64,000 nt of DNA from JAIBJN01 sp963802795 (GCA_963802795.1 CAWDJV010000005.1:310001-374000); one strand, 5' to 3'; counted from the first letter of the stretch, positions 24,898-34,256 are shown. Notes: generated by a model from the sequence alone, not told the origin. Made by a program: numbers and translations.

Positions 24898-25724
24898 CCA
24901 CGGCTGCCCTGGCAGCCGCGGTCTTCCTCCCCGGCTGCGGCGGATCGGCCGACGCAGGCGGAGGACGAACCGAGGTCGTGGCCGGCTTCTACCCGCTGGC
25001 CTTCGCGGCGGAGGAGATCGGCGGCGACGGCGTCACCGTGACGAACCTGACCCCGGCCGGCGCCGAGCCGCACGATGTCGAGCTCTCGGTCCGCGATGTC
25101 GAGCGTGTCTACGCAGCCGACCTCGTGCTCTTCCTCGGCCAGGGCTTTCAGCCGGGGCTCGAGGACGCGGCAGCCTCGGCGGAGGGCGACGCAATCGACC
25201 TGCTGGAGGGTCTCGACCTGGAGAGCGGCGACCCCCACGTCTGGCTCGACCCGGTCAGGTTCGCTCGGGTCGCGGAGCGGATCGGCGCGGAGCTGGGCAG
25301 AGAGGGCCCCGCTCGGCAGCTCGCCTCGCAACTGCGCGCGCTCGACGAGGACTACCGAGCCGGCCTCGCGGACTGCGAGCGGAGCGAGCTCGTGACGGCG
25401 CACGACGCGTTCGGCTACCTGGCCGAGCGCTACGGCCTCGAGGTGCTCCCCATCGCGGGGGTCTCACCCGAGGTGGAGCCGAGCCCGCGCGACCTGGAGC
25501 GCGTGGCGAACCTGGTCGAGGACCGCGGCGTGACGACGATCTTCGTCGAGCCGCTGCTCTCTCCGAAGGTCGGCGAGACAGTCGCGCGGGAAGTCGGTGC
25601 CGAGACCGCGACGCTCAATCCGCTCGAAGGGCTGACCGAGGAGGAGGCCGAGCGCGGCGAGAACTACTTCACCGTGATGGACGCAAACCTCGACGCGCTC
25701 CGGGACGGGCTCGGATGCAGGTAG
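24876..25724 (+). CDS. znuA: Zinc ABC transporter substrate-binding lipoprotein
   Basis: Cluster A-I metal-binding protein of 282 residues, anchored outside the membrane. A lipoprotein signal ends LPGC (Cys21). Probable zinc ligands are His66 in AEPHD, the His of DPHVW, and the His of VTAHDAFGYL, plus a C-terminal acidic residue. The usual His-rich loop of ZnuA proteins is absent, which is not rare in Gram-positive relatives. GTG 24876 is placed by the -10 hexamer 8 nt upstream, implying a leaderless mRNA. It is first of the znuACB operon and overlaps znuC by 10 bp. Zinc rather than manganese is inferred from the Zur context. Confidence 0.85.
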   Translation: MKTIIVLTTAALAAAVFLPGCGGSADAGGGRTEVVAGFYPLAFAAEEIGGDGVTVTNLTPAGAEPHDVELSVRDVERVYAADLVLFLGQGFQPGLEDAAASAEGDAIDLLEGLDLESGDPHVWLDPVRFARVAERIGAELGREGPARQLASQLRALDEDYRAGLADCERSELVTAHDAFGYLAERYGLEVLPIAGVSPEVEPSPRDLERVANLVEDRGVTTIFVEPLLSPKVGETVAREVGAETATLNPLEGLTEEEAERGENYFTVMDANLDALRDGLGCR

Positions 25725-26449
25725 AGCGCCGAGCCCTCCAACTGGAGGACGTCTCGTTCTCCTACCGCCCGGGCCAGCCCGTGCTGAGCGCCGTGAGCCT
25801 CACGGTCGGAGAGGGCGAGTTCGTCGCGGTCGCGGGGCCGAACGGGGGCGGGAAGACGACGCTCGTACGGCTCGCGCTCGGGCTCCTGCGGCCCTCGACG
25901 GGCTCGGTCCGGCTCTTCGGCGAGCCCGCGCACCGCCTCTCGCGGCGAGCGACCCTCGGCTACGTGGCCCAGCGCGCGCAGGTCGGTACGCAGGGGCCGG
26001 TGACCGTCCGCGAGATCGTCACCGCGGGACGTCTTGCGCGGGGCGGCCTGCTCGGGCCGCTCCGCGCACGCGACCGGGCAATCGTGGCGGAGGCGATCGC
26101 CGACGTCGGGCTCGCCGACCGCGCCGATTCCCCGCTGGCCGATCTTTCCGGCGGCCAGCAGCAGCGCGCCTTCATCGCCAAGGCGTTCGCGGGCGAGCCA
26201 TCGCTCCTCGTGCTGGACGAGCCGACGGCAGGTGTCGACGCCGAGTCGCAGGACGCGCTCGCCCGCCTCCTCGACCGCCTCCGCCGGGAGCGCGGAGTCA
26301 CGACGCTCTACGTCTCGCACGAGTTCGGCGCGGTCGAGGGGATCGTCGAACGGCTGGTCCTCGTCCGCGGAGGCATCGTCTTCGACGGGCCGCCGAGCGC
26401 CCTCCCGCAGAAGTGGCACGACCCCTCACACTCGCATGCTCGAGTCTGA
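25715..26449 (+). CDS. znuC: Zinc ABC transporter ATP-binding protein
   Basis: ATPase subunit of the zinc importer, 244 residues. Walker A is GPNGGGKTT, the signature LSGGQQQR, Walker B LLVLDEPTAGVD, and the switch histidine lies in LYVSHEFG. Length matches ZnuC/MntB proteins. It overlaps znuA by 10 bp and znuB by 14 bp, so the three are translationally coupled. Several His residues near the C-terminus (WHDPSHSHARV) might bind metal, which is speculative. Confidence 0.9.
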   Translation: MQVERRALQLEDVSFSYRPGQPVLSAVSLTVGEGEFVAVAGPNGGGKTTLVRLALGLLRPSTGSVRLFGEPAHRLSRRATLGYVAQRAQVGTQGPVTVREIVTAGRLARGGLLGPLRARDRAIVAEAIADVGLADRADSPLADLSGGQQQRAFIAKAFAGEPSLLVLDEPTAGVDAESQDALARLLDRLRRERGVTTLYVSHEFGAVEGIVERLVLVRGGIVFDGPPSALPQKWHDPSHSHARV

Positions 26450-27242
26450 GTTCATGCGTCTCGCGTTCGCGACCGGCGCCGTGGTCGGGCTCCTCGCCCC
26501 CGCGGTCGGCTTCTTCCTCGTGCAACGGAACATGAGCCTCGTCGGAGACGGAATCGGGCACACGGCCTTCGCGGGCGTAGCGGCCGGCTACCTGTTGGGC
26601 GTGTCCCCCGTCCTGACTGCGCTCGTCGCCTCGGTCGTCGGGGCGGTCGGCATCGAGTGGCTCCGCTCGCGCCACCGGGCGGCTGGGGACCAGGCGCTCG
26701 CGCTCCTCTTCTACACGGGTCTCGCTGCCGGGGTCGTGCTCGCGTCGGCAGCAGGGGCTTTCGACGTGAACCTCTTCTCGTTCCTCTTCGGATCGATCCT
26801 CACCGTGACCCGGACCGACCTCCTGGTCGTGGCGCTGCTCGGCGCGGGCGGCCTGATGACGCTCGCACTTCTCTACCGAGCACTCGCCGGGGTGGTCGTA
26901 GACGAGGAAGGCGCGCGGGTAGCCGGTGTGCCGGTCGCTGCGCTCAACGTGCTCGTGGCCGGGCTCGCCGGCCTGACGATCGGGCTCTCGATGCAGATCG
27001 TCGGGATCCTCCTCATCGCCGCGCTCATGGTCCTGCCGGTGATCGCGGCCGGGAGAGTCGCGTGGAGTATGCGCTCGTCGATCCTCATCGCCATGGGAAT
27101 CGGGCTCGCCTCGGTCTTCGCCGGGCTGACGATCGCCTACTACGGAGACCTTCCTCCGGGTGGGGCGATCGTCCTCGTCGCAGCGGCGGCGTTCGTCGTC
27201 ACGAGCGTGGTCGAGGCTGCCCGCATTCGCGGAAGCGCGTGA
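26436..27242 (+). CDS. znuB: Zinc ABC transporter permease
   Basis: ABC-3 family permease of 268 residues with about eight membrane helices. The family motif around VQRNMSLVGDGIGHTAFAGVAAGY is present near residues 28-52, and a cytoplasmic coupling loop lies near GARVAGVPVAALN. It closes the znuACB operon. The ATG at 26436 overlaps znuC. Its last 44 bp overlap the end of the glycosyltransferase gene on the opposite strand, and no terminator is visible there. Confidence 0.9.
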   Translation: MLESEFMRLAFATGAVVGLLAPAVGFFLVQRNMSLVGDGIGHTAFAGVAAGYLLGVSPVLTALVASVVGAVGIEWLRSRHRAAGDQALALLFYTGLAAGVVLASAAGAFDVNLFSFLFGSILTVTRTDLLVVALLGAGGLMTLALLYRALAGVVVDEEGARVAGVPVAALNVLVAGLAGLTIGLSMQIVGILLIAALMVLPVIAAGRVAWSMRSSILIAMGIGLASVFAGLTIAYYGDLPPGGAIVLVAAAAFVVTSVVEAARIRGSA

Positions 27243-28413
27243 GCAACGCGGCGGCGACTCCTTCGACGGAGAACTCCTGCTCGACGCGCCGTCGACCGCG
27301 CTCGGCCAGCGTCGCGCGCAGAGCCGGATCGCCGGCGAGGGTAGCGAGAGCCTCGGCGAGCGCCTCGGGATCCGCGGGAGGAACGATGAGACCGGCGCCG
27401 TCGGCGAGCAGCTCGGGGATGCCGCCCGTGTCCGTTCCGATCGCGGGCACCCGACATGCGAGCGCTTCGATCAGCGACACCGAGATTCCCTCGAGCTCGC
27501 TCGGCAGGACGACAGCGTGCCATCTTCCGTTGCTCATCGCCCGGACGAGCTCGTCGTGAGAGACACCGCCGAGGAAGACCACGTCGCTGTCCAAGCCGAG
27601 CCCTTCCACCCTCTGGCGAAGCGACTGTTCTAGCGGCCCGTCGCCGGCGAGCTCGACATGGACTGCCACTCCTTGCTCCTTCAGGCGACCCACGGCGTCA
27701 ATCAGATGAAGGTGCCCCTTCTTCTCGACGAGGCTCGCGGCCGTCAGTATCCGGAGTGGAGGCTCGGGTGTCGACCTCGACGCCCCGGTCATCGGCAGCG
27801 ACACACCCATGTGGAGGACCCAGGGAGACCAGCGGTCGTCGCGGAGCATTCGGCGCAGCTCCTCTGCCCCGTGCGCGCTGATCGCGCGAACGAAGCACGC
27901 CCGGCGTGCCTTGAGGGCCAGGAGATTGTCCTCCGCGATGTCCCAGCGGTGCGCCGTGAGGCTCCAGGAGATGCCGGAGACCTGGCTCGCCAGCATGGCG
28001 AGCGTGGACGGCGTGCTCGCCCAGTGCGCGTGCAGGTGAACGGCACCAACGCGGCGAGCGTGGCCGGCGAGCCAGAGCGCCTTGGGAAACACGGCGAGGT
28101 TCTTCAGCAGGAGGCGCCCGCTTCTGCTTCCGCGCACGGAGAGCAGCGCCCGCACGACGGTCGACGGCGCTCTGGCCGTCTCCGCGAGCGCCCCCCACAG
28201 GATCTCGAGAGAGACGAGGGGCAGGGGGGTCGTGATCGGGATCAGCTCACGCGCATCCTCGTGAGCGACGATTCCTTTCGACCTCACCGGAACCACCCTG
28301 ACGTCGCAGCCCTGCCGCCGGAGCTCTGCGATCTCGGCGATGAGGAAGGGCTCTCCGGCGCCGAACGGGAGCCGAGCAGTCACGTAAATGACGCGTGTTC
28401 CGTGAGCGGGCAT
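27199..28413 (-). CDS. Family 4 glycosyltransferase
   Basis: GT-B glycosyltransferase of about 404 residues. The N-terminal domain starts TRVIYVTARLPFGAGEPFL and includes HLHAHWASTPSTLA. The donor-binding domain has LRILTAASLVEKKGHLHLID and the EX7E region ELEGISVSLIEALA, then GTDTGGIPELL. There are no membrane helices. I prefer the ATG at 28413 because the extra 14 residues from the next upstream ATG at 28455 do not look like this fold, but the longer start is possible. It is tail-to-tail with znuB (44 bp overlap) and divergent from the PQQ-repeat gene. Confidence 0.8.
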   Translation of the reverse strand: MPAHGTRVIYVTARLPFGAGEPFLIAEIAELRRQGCDVRVVPVRSKGIVAHEDARELIPITTPLPLVSLEILWGALAETARAPSTVVRALLSVRGSRSGRLLLKNLAVFPKALWLAGHARRVGAVHLHAHWASTPSTLAMLASQVSGISWSLTAHRWDIAEDNLLALKARRACFVRAISAHGAEELRRMLRDDRWSPWVLHMGVSLPMTGASRSTPEPPLRILTAASLVEKKGHLHLIDAVGRLKEQGVAVHVELAGDGPLEQSLRQRVEGLGLDSDVVFLGGVSHDELVRAMSNGRWHAVVLPSELEGISVSLIEALACRVPAIGTDTGGIPELLADGAGLIVPPADPEALAEALATLAGDPALRATLAERGRRRVEQEFSVEGVAAALLTRFRECGQPRPRS

Positions 28414-28469
28414 GCTCTTGTGGAAGCAGGGAGGTACCGCAGGGACTGTCGGCATAATGACCGCTCGCC

Positions 28470-29753
28470 ATGCGCCGGAGGATTGCTATCGGGGTCATCG
28501 GCCTCGCCCTGCTCGGGATTGCGGGCGTCGCCTTCGCCTACTTTCGCCTGAGCGACACGCCGAGCGGCGAGCTCGACACCGAGCTCGCTGGGGTCTCCGT
28601 GGAAACCCCGACCGAGCTCGTCCCGATCGAGACGGAGACGGCGCCGACCGAGCCGACGTCGACGAACCCCGCGAAGCCACCCGAGCCTCCCGAGCAGTGC
28701 TGGCGGAACTTCGGCGGCGACCCTCAGCGGCAGCTGAGCCGTCCCGACGTCAATCTCGGGCTCCCACGCCGAACACTCTGGTCTCGGCGAGTCGGCCTGA
28801 TGGAGTACCCGCCGACATTCTGCGAGGACCGGATCTACGTCAACCTCCAGGCCGGGGTGACCCTCGCCCTCAACGCGAAGACAGGCCGGATTCTCTGGAG
28901 GAAGGAGGCCGACGCGCCCACGGCTTCGTCGCCCACGATTTTCGGCCCGCTCCTGATCGTCAGTTCCCACGCCGGCACGGTCACGGCCCTGAGGCGTGAG
29001 GACGGACGCAGGGTTTGGCGGCTCCACGTGCCCGGCATCGTGGAGTCATCGCCCGTCGTGGTGGACGACGTTGCGTTCTTCGGGACGACGGAGGGGCGGG
29101 TGTTCGCCGTCAACGCCGAAACCGGCCGTGTGCGGTGGGCGTACAACACGGGCGGACGGATCAACTCGAGCCCGTCGATCTTCGGGACGCGGCTGTGCAT
29201 AAGCACCTACGCCGGCTCCGTCTTCTGCCTCAACAAGAACAACGGCAACAAGTTGTGGAGCACGTACGTGAGGCGGGACCTCCTGCAGTACGAGAGCTTC
29301 TACGCAAGTGCGTCGACGGACGGAGCGAGGGTGTACACGACCGCCCGGACCGGGAAGGTCGTTGCGTTCTCGGGCCGCTCCGGACGCGTCCTCTGGACCT
29401 ACAACATGGGCGCGCTCGCGTACTCGACGCCGGCGATCGCGGACAGGCGCGTCTACGTCGGCGCGTTCGACGGGCAGGTGCGCGCCCTCCGCGCGACTGA
29501 CGGCAGGGTCCTCTGGACGACCACGATCGGAGGACGCATGCTCGCGCCGGCTCTCGTCGTCGGCAAGCTCGTGTTCGCGTCGACGCTCGACGGCCAGACG
29601 TTCGGGCTGCGCGCGGCCGACGGCAAGATCGTGTGGAGACGTTCGAAGGGCAGATACGCGCCCGGAATCGCCACCAACCGCCACTACTTCTTCTCGCTGC
29701 GTGGCGATCTCATGGCGATGCGCGGCGAAAACAGCCCTCGAGAGAGCCGCTAG
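28470..29753 (+). CDS. Membrane-anchored PQQ-repeat beta-propeller protein (BamB-like)
   Basis: Protein of 427 residues. A signal anchor at residues 5-24 is followed by a Thr/Pro/Glu-rich linker (residues 45-75) and then about seven PQQ-type propeller blades. Recurrent signatures are G-x-V-x-A-L-x-A-x-T-G-R-x-x-W, for example ALNAKTGRILW, AVNAETGRVRW, AFSGRSGRVLW and ALRATDGRVLW. It has neither cofactor ligands of quinoprotein dehydrogenases nor an outer-membrane partner, so a structural or binding role on the cell surface is more likely. It converges on the sulfotransferase gene with a 4-bp stop overlap. Confidence 0.8.
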   Translation: MRRRIAIGVIGLALLGIAGVAFAYFRLSDTPSGELDTELAGVSVETPTELVPIETETAPTEPTSTNPAKPPEPPEQCWRNFGGDPQRQLSRPDVNLGLPRRTLWSRRVGLMEYPPTFCEDRIYVNLQAGVTLALNAKTGRILWRKEADAPTASSPTIFGPLLIVSSHAGTVTALRREDGRRVWRLHVPGIVESSPVVVDDVAFFGTTEGRVFAVNAETGRVRWAYNTGGRINSSPSIFGTRLCISTYAGSVFCLNKNNGNKLWSTYVRRDLLQYESFYASASTDGARVYTTARTGKVVAFSGRSGRVLWTYNMGALAYSTPAIADRRVYVGAFDGQVRALRATDGRVLWTTTIGGRMLAPALVVGKLVFASTLDGQTFGLRAADGKIVWRRSKGRYAPGIATNRHYFFSLRGDLMAMRGENSPRESR

Positions 29754-30715
29754 GCCGCATCCCCCAGGTGGCGGCGGCGCCAAAGCGGCGAGCGCTGGAC
29801 GGCGGTGGCAACAGTCCGCCAGGCCCTCGAGCGGGCCCGGTAGGAAGCAAGACGAGCCCGCGCCCGCGGCGACGGCGGGCGGGCGGGTTCCGCCGCGACG
29901 GGATAACCGAGCTCGGCAAGCAGCTCGCCCGCCACATCCTCGAACGCCTCTGCGTCCGGCGGGGTCATCTCGGCGCGCCAGTTGCGAATCCCGGGCGTCG
30001 GTGGCCGGGTGAGGCTCTGTTGATGAGGCTTCTGCGAGACGTCCACCGACTCGGCGTAGCGAAGCATCTCGGGCTCGTACGGGAGTTGCAGGAAGGAGCA
30101 GAGCGCTTCGACCTGGCGTTCCGGATCGGCCACGAGCGCCTCGTAGCGAACCTCGCGATAGCGGCTGGGCCCGACCCGAGCGCCGAGCCGCCGTGCCGCC
30201 TCGACCTCGGTGCGCCACTGGCATGCAAAGTCGACCACCGACTTCGGGTGCGCCCAGGTCCGCGTGACGACGCCGGCCGGCATGGCGAGAAACGAGAGCG
30301 CCGCGTCCCGTCCGTCTCGAACGAGATGGACGAAGAGTGCATCGGGAAAGAGACGCTCTAGGAGCGGCAGGTACTGCATGTACATGGGGGTCTTATCGCC
30401 CCAGCGGCTCTTCCCGTGGTCGGCGGCATACGTCTCGAAGATCGCGGCGATGGCAGAACCGGGGGGCATGCCGTCACTGAGCCGCTCGCGCACGCGGTCG
30501 GGGTCGACGCCGTCCAGGAGCGTGCCGATCCTCTCGAGGTCCTCGACAAACGCTTCGACGTCAACCGGGCCCCGATGCCGGGCGGCGAGCTGGGGCACGA
30601 AGTAGGACTCGTCCGGTATCGCGATCTGCGAGTTGCGGTCGACCATGACCCGCAGGAGCGTCGTGCCCGACCGGCGCACCCCGAGGACCAGGATCGGAGA
30701 TGCACCGGCGGCCAT
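29750..30715 (-). CDS. PAPS-dependent sulfotransferase
   Basis: Cytosolic sulfotransferase-fold protein of 321 residues. The 5'-phosphosulfate loop is GVRRSGTTLLRVM near the start, and the 3'-phosphate site is LFVHLVRDGRDAALS at about residue 130. A downstream sequence, VRYEALVADPERQVEALC, matches the typical YEDLxxDP helix. It would move sulfate from PAPS to a glycan or lipid; PAPS could come from Sat/CysC encoded at 49161-50896. A TAGCAT hexamer 6 nt before the ATG suggests a leaderless transcript. The C-terminus is arginine-rich. Confidence 0.85.
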   Translation of the reverse strand: MAAGASPILVLGVRRSGTTLLRVMVDRNSQIAIPDESYFVPQLAARHRGPVDVEAFVEDLERIGTLLDGVDPDRVRERLSDGMPPGSAIAAIFETYAADHGKSRWGDKTPMYMQYLPLLERLFPDALFVHLVRDGRDAALSFLAMPAGVVTRTWAHPKSVVDFACQWRTEVEAARRLGARVGPSRYREVRYEALVADPERQVEALCSFLQLPYEPEMLRYAESVDVSQKPHQQSLTRPPTPGIRNWRAEMTPPDAEAFEDVAGELLAELGYPVAAEPARPPSPRARARLASYRARSRAWRTVATAVQRSPLWRRRHLGDAA

Positions 30716-30721
30716 TGGGGC

Positions 30722-30755
30722 ATGCTAGTCCGGCGCGCGGAGCGAGCCATATGAT
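30722..30755. promoter_or_regulatory. Divergent leaderless-type promoters
   Basis: TAGCAT on the minus strand (30722-30727) lies 6 nt before the sulfotransferase ATG, and TATGAT on the plus strand (30750-30755) lies 6 nt before the acyltransferase ATG. The whole gap is 46 bp. Confidence 0.45.
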
Positions 30756-30761
30756 CGGCGC

Positions 30762-31430
30762 ATGCTCGCGGGCCCCCTCCAGCCTCCCGTCCGGATGGTT
30801 GGGCTCGGCGCGGGTACGCACGCCAAGTCCGTCCTCGAGGCGATCCTATCGGCGGGCGTCTACGAGGTCGTCGCCCTCGTCGACGACGACGCCGCCCGGG
30901 AGGGGTCGGAGCTCCTCGGCGTCCCCGTCGTCGGCCCGGGCGCCCTCGAACGGCTCCGCGAGGAAGGTGTCGGGTCCGGGTTCACGGGAGTCGGCGGCGT
31001 CGGGGACGCCTCGACGCGACGACGGGTCTTCCAACGACTTCGCGCGGAGGGCTTCGAGCTCCCGCCCATCCTCCATACCGCCGCAGTCGTGTCGCCCCGG
31101 GCACGCCTGGGCCTGGGCACCCAGGTCCTCGCAGGCGGGATCGTCAACGTGGGCGCCGAGATCGGGGACGGAGTCATCGTCAACACCGGCGCAATCGTCG
31201 AGCACGATTGCCGAATCGGAGCACACGCGCATCTCGCGCCGGGAACGCGACTCGCGGGCCTGGTCACCGTCGGCGAGGGTGCCCACGTAGGAATCGGGGC
31301 GGTGGCGATCGAGGGTGTCCGGATCGGCGCCGGCGCCCTGGTCGCCGCAGGCGCAGTGGTCGTCCGGGACGTCCCGGACGGAGCCTCGGTGGCAGGCGTG
31401 CCGGCGCGGCCCATGGCGCCCGCGGGTTAG
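30762..31430 (+). CDS. Left-handed beta-helix sugar acyltransferase (NeuD/PglD-like)
   Basis: Protein of 222 residues. A Rossmann-like N-terminal domain (VRMVGLGAGTHAKSVLEAI, EVVALVDDD) is followed by hexapeptide repeats (about residues 105-215: TAAVVSPRARLGLGTQVLAG, GDGVIVNTGAIVEHDCRIG). The histidine in VEHDC occupies the position of the PglD/NeuD catalytic base. These enzymes O- or N-acetylate a sugar nucleotide. It opens a four-gene run on the plus strand with a deacetylase, a methyltransferase and a GT4 enzyme. The deacetylase GTG follows 2 bp after its stop. Confidence 0.85.
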   Translation: MLAGPLQPPVRMVGLGAGTHAKSVLEAILSAGVYEVVALVDDDAAREGSELLGVPVVGPGALERLREEGVGSGFTGVGGVGDASTRRRVFQRLRAEGFELPPILHTAAVVSPRARLGLGTQVLAGGIVNVGAEIGDGVIVNTGAIVEHDCRIGAHAHLAPGTRLAGLVTVGEGAHVGIGAVAIEGVRIGAGALVAAGAVVVRDVPDGASVAGVPARPMAPAG

Positions 31431-31432
31431 AC

Positions 31433-32374
31433 GTGGCGGCTCGAGCGCACGACGGCGCGGGTGGGCGGCCAACCGTGCTTCTGAGCATCGACTTCGAGGA
31501 CTGGCATCAGCTCATCCTCCGGCAGCTCGGCGATCCGCACTGGGACCGTCCGAACGACGCGTTTCCACGCCAGGTTCGGGCGCTCCTGGACTTCCTGGAC
31601 GAGATCGAAGCGTCCGCGACGTTCTTCCTGCTCGGCATGACGGCTCGGAACTATCCCGCCCTCGTAGAGGAGGTAGTCCGCCGGGGCCACGAGCCGGCCT
31701 GTCACGGGTTCGGCCACCGGCGAGTCTATCTCCAGAGCCCGGCCGATTTCCGTTCCGACCTCGAGCAGGCGATCCTGCTGATCGAGGAGCTCAGCGGAGG
31801 TCGAAGGCCGGTTGGATATCGAGCTCCGGCCTTTTCCCTCAACCGCACGACGACGTGGGCGTACGAGATCCTGGCCGAGCTGGGATTCACCTGGGACTCG
31901 AGCCAGTACGACTCTCCCAAGATCCCGAACCGACTGCGCCCCATCCCACGCGAGCCGTACGTTCTGATCGCCCCCGGTGACGCGCGGCTTCTCGAGATTC
32001 CACTGGCCGTCAAACCGATCGGGTCCGTCTCCGTTCCGCTGGCCGGAGGAAGCTACTGGCGCGTGCTTCCGAGCGGCGTCGTCGCGCGTGCGGTCGGTCG
32101 GACCGAGCAGCCCCCAGCCCTCTACTTCCATCCCTACGAGTTCGATCCGGATCCGCTCCGCGTGGCGCTTGCTCCGGGCACACGTGCCCGTCAACGGGCA
32201 CGCGCCGCATACCAGTACGCGCGGGCGAGCCCCGGCAGGCACCGGCTGCGCGCCTCTCTGCGCCGTGTCGCGGCAACGTGCAAACTAGTGAGCTACGAGC
32301 AGGGTCTCGACCTCGTGCTCAAACGCTATGGAGATCGTTCGCGAACACTTTCGGAGGAAGGCGTCCTCGTTTGA
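31433..32374 (+). CDS. Polysaccharide deacetylase with C-terminal DUF3473-like region
   Basis: NodB-type carbohydrate esterase of 313 residues. The metal-site aspartate pair is in LLSIDFEDWHQ (residues about 16-26), and HEPACHGFGHRRVY has the histidines of the second motif. YRAPAFSLNRTTTWAYEIL and the C-terminal YFHPYEFDP stretch match the subfamily found in XrtA/PEP-CTERM exopolysaccharide clusters. No signal peptide is seen, so it may act inside on a lipid-linked precursor. GTG 31433 is the start directly after the upstream stop. Its last 47 bp overlap the methyltransferase gene. Confidence 0.85.
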   Translation: MAARAHDGAGGRPTVLLSIDFEDWHQLILRQLGDPHWDRPNDAFPRQVRALLDFLDEIEASATFFLLGMTARNYPALVEEVVRRGHEPACHGFGHRRVYLQSPADFRSDLEQAILLIEELSGGRRPVGYRAPAFSLNRTTTWAYEILAELGFTWDSSQYDSPKIPNRLRPIPREPYVLIAPGDARLLEIPLAVKPIGSVSVPLAGGSYWRVLPSGVVARAVGRTEQPPALYFHPYEFDPDPLRVALAPGTRARQRARAAYQYARASPGRHRLRASLRRVAATCKLVSYEQGLDLVLKRYGDRSRTLSEEGVLV

Positions 32375-32951
32375 CGCGCTCTACTCGGAGGATCGAGGCC
32401 TGCAGCGGGTCCTGCGGCCGGGGCTCTTCGAGCGACGCGAGTTCGCGCTGGCCGTCACCTCGGAGTACGAGAAGCCCCGGGTGCTCGACGTCGGATGCGG
32501 CTCGGGCCGTGTCGGCGAGGACATCCTCCAGGCCGACGCTGCCGAGTACGTGGGCATCGACTTCTCGGAGCCGATGCTCGCTCTCGCCGCGCGCCGCCTC
32601 GCGCGCTTCGACCGGCGCGTCCGGCTCGTACGGGGCGACTTCCTGACGGAAGAGCTCGACGGTCCGTTCGACCTGGTCCTCGTGCTCGGCTTCTTCGACT
32701 ACACGCCGGAGCCGGCTCGGTTCCTGGAGCGGATGCACGAGCTGTGCGCGGGCTCGGTCGTGGCGAGCTTCCCGCGCTGGAATTGGCTCAAGGGCCCGGT
32801 CCAGGAGGTCCGCTACGAGGTTCTGAACGACTGCCCGATCTTCGACTACACCGAGGACGGGCTCCGCCGCATGTTCGACTCGGCCGGCTTCACCCGGATC
32901 GCGATCGTCCCTCGCGGACGAACGGGGTACCTCGTCCGCGCGGACGTTTAG
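32328..32951 (+). CDS. Class I SAM-dependent methyltransferase
   Basis: Methyltransferase of 207 residues. SAM-binding motif I is VLDVGCGSGRVGE, the next acidic motif is YVGIDFSEPML, and the post-motif is FDLVLVLGFFDY. There are no membrane helices. The start lies inside the end of the deacetylase gene, implying coupled translation. Together with the acyltransferase, deacetylase and the GT4 enzyme 34 bp downstream it probably decorates the same glycan. Confidence 0.8.
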   Translation: MEIVREHFRRKASSFDALYSEDRGLQRVLRPGLFERREFALAVTSEYEKPRVLDVGCGSGRVGEDILQADAAEYVGIDFSEPMLALAARRLARFDRRVRLVRGDFLTEELDGPFDLVLVLGFFDYTPEPARFLERMHELCAGSVVASFPRWNWLKGPVQEVRYEVLNDCPIFDYTEDGLRRMFDSAGFTRIAIVPRGRTGYLVRADV

Positions 32952-32984
32952 CCGGAGCCCCCGGCACACCGGCGATTCGCATCG

Positions 32985-34256
32985 ATGCACATCCTCGTGA
33001 TCCATCAGTACTTCCTGGAAGAGGGCGACCCCGGTGGTTCGCGCTTCAACGAGATGACGCGGAGCTGGAGCGACCGGGGCCACCAGGTCACCGTCATCGC
33101 GGGAATGGTCAACTACGCAACAGGACGGAAACGCTCGAAGCATCGCCGCCGATTCATCGTGCGAGAACGGCTCGGGGAGCGGGTCACGGTCTACCGATGC
33201 CACGTCTCCCCGTTCCACAATGCCAACTTCCTCGGCCGCTTATGGGCGTACTCCACGTTCCTGTTCTCGAGCCTCGTCTGCGGCCTGTTCTCGTTCAGGG
33301 GAAGGCCTGACGTCGTCCTTGCCACGTCGCCGCCGTTCTTCGTCGGCCTCACCGGCCTCGTCCTCTCGAGACGAAAGGGGGCTCCCCTCGTCTTCGAGGT
33401 TCGGGATCTCTGGCCCGAGTCAGCGGTCGACACGGGAGTCATGACCGACGCGAGAGCCGTCAGGCTGATCGGTTGGCTCGCCGACCGGCTCTACCGAGAC
33501 GCGGTCCTGGTCACCGCCGTTACGCCGGCTCTCCAGCGAATCCTGGTCGAGAAGAAAGGAGTCTCTTCTTCCAAGATCGCCATGATCCCGAACGGCGCCG
33601 ACTTCAGGCTCGCAGAGGCGGCCGGCACCGGCTTCGACCCCGAGGCTTTCAGGGCCGAGCGGGGATGGACGGGGAGGTTCATCGTGATCTACGTCGGCGC
33701 ACACGGGGTGAACAACGACCTCGGTCAGCTCATCGAGGTCGCGGAGCTCCTCAAAGACCGCAAGGACATCCTCTTCCTCTCGATCGGCGACGGGATGCAG
33801 CGCGAAGACCTCGTCAGAGAAGCGGGCCGAAGGCGCCTCGACACGATCCGCTTCCTGCGGAGCGTTCCCAAGAAGGAGATCTTCCAGTACATCCTCGCCG
33901 CGGACGTAGGCGTCGCGATCCTCAAGAAGTCGGAGGTTGCGAAGACCGCCTATCCCAACAAGGCGTTCGACTACATGTCCTGCCGGAAGCCCATCCTGGT
34001 TGCGATCGACGGGCAGCCACGAGCACTCGTCGAGGAGGCATCCTGCGGCAGGTTCGTGCAGCCCGACGACCCGGCGGACTTCGCTTCGAACGTCCTCTTC
34101 TACCACGAGCACCGCGACGTGGCGATCGCCGATGGTGCCAAGGGTTACGAGTTCGCGAGGGAGAACTTCGACCGAGAGATCCTGGCGGACAGGTATCTGG
34201 AAGTGCTGAAGAGGGTCGGCTCGCAGCCGCAGCCGCTCGAAAACCGTCTCGCCTAG
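32985..34256 (+). CDS. Family 4 glycosyltransferase (WbuB-like)
   Basis: GT-B enzyme of 423 residues, close in style to WbuB-type aminosugar transferases: MHILVIHQYFLEEGDPGGSR at the N-terminus, VLATSPPFFVGLTG, VFEVRDLWPESAVDTG, then the donor domain (VIYVGAHGVNNDLGQLIE, LFLSIGDGMQREDL, NKAFDYMSCRKPILVA). This subfamily often adds the second sugar to an undecaprenyl-linked primer, fitting the priming sugar transferase gene that converges on it. The two genes share a 4-bp stop overlap. Confidence 0.85.
   Translation: MHILVIHQYFLEEGDPGGSRFNEMTRSWSDRGHQVTVIAGMVNYATGRKRSKHRRRFIVRERLGERVTVYRCHVSPFHNANFLGRLWAYSTFLFSSLVCGLFSFRGRPDVVLATSPPFFVGLTGLVLSRRKGAPLVFEVRDLWPESAVDTGVMTDARAVRLIGWLADRLYRDAVLVTAVTPALQRILVEKKGVSSSKIAMIPNGADFRLAEAAGTGFDPEAFRAERGWTGRFIVIYVGAHGVNNDLGQLIEVAELLKDRKDILFLSIGDGMQREDLVREAGRRRLDTIRFLRSVPKKEIFQYILAADVGVAILKKSEVAKTAYPNKAFDYMSCRKPILVAIDGQPRALVEEASCGRFVQPDDPADFASNVLFYHEHRDVAIADGAKGYEFARENFDREILADRYLEVLKRVGSQPQPLENRLA

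Noticed and set aside
26034..26435. ZnuB start far upstream inside znuC
   Set aside because: The residues are a Ser/Arg-rich shadow of znuC; the permease starts at ATG 26436.
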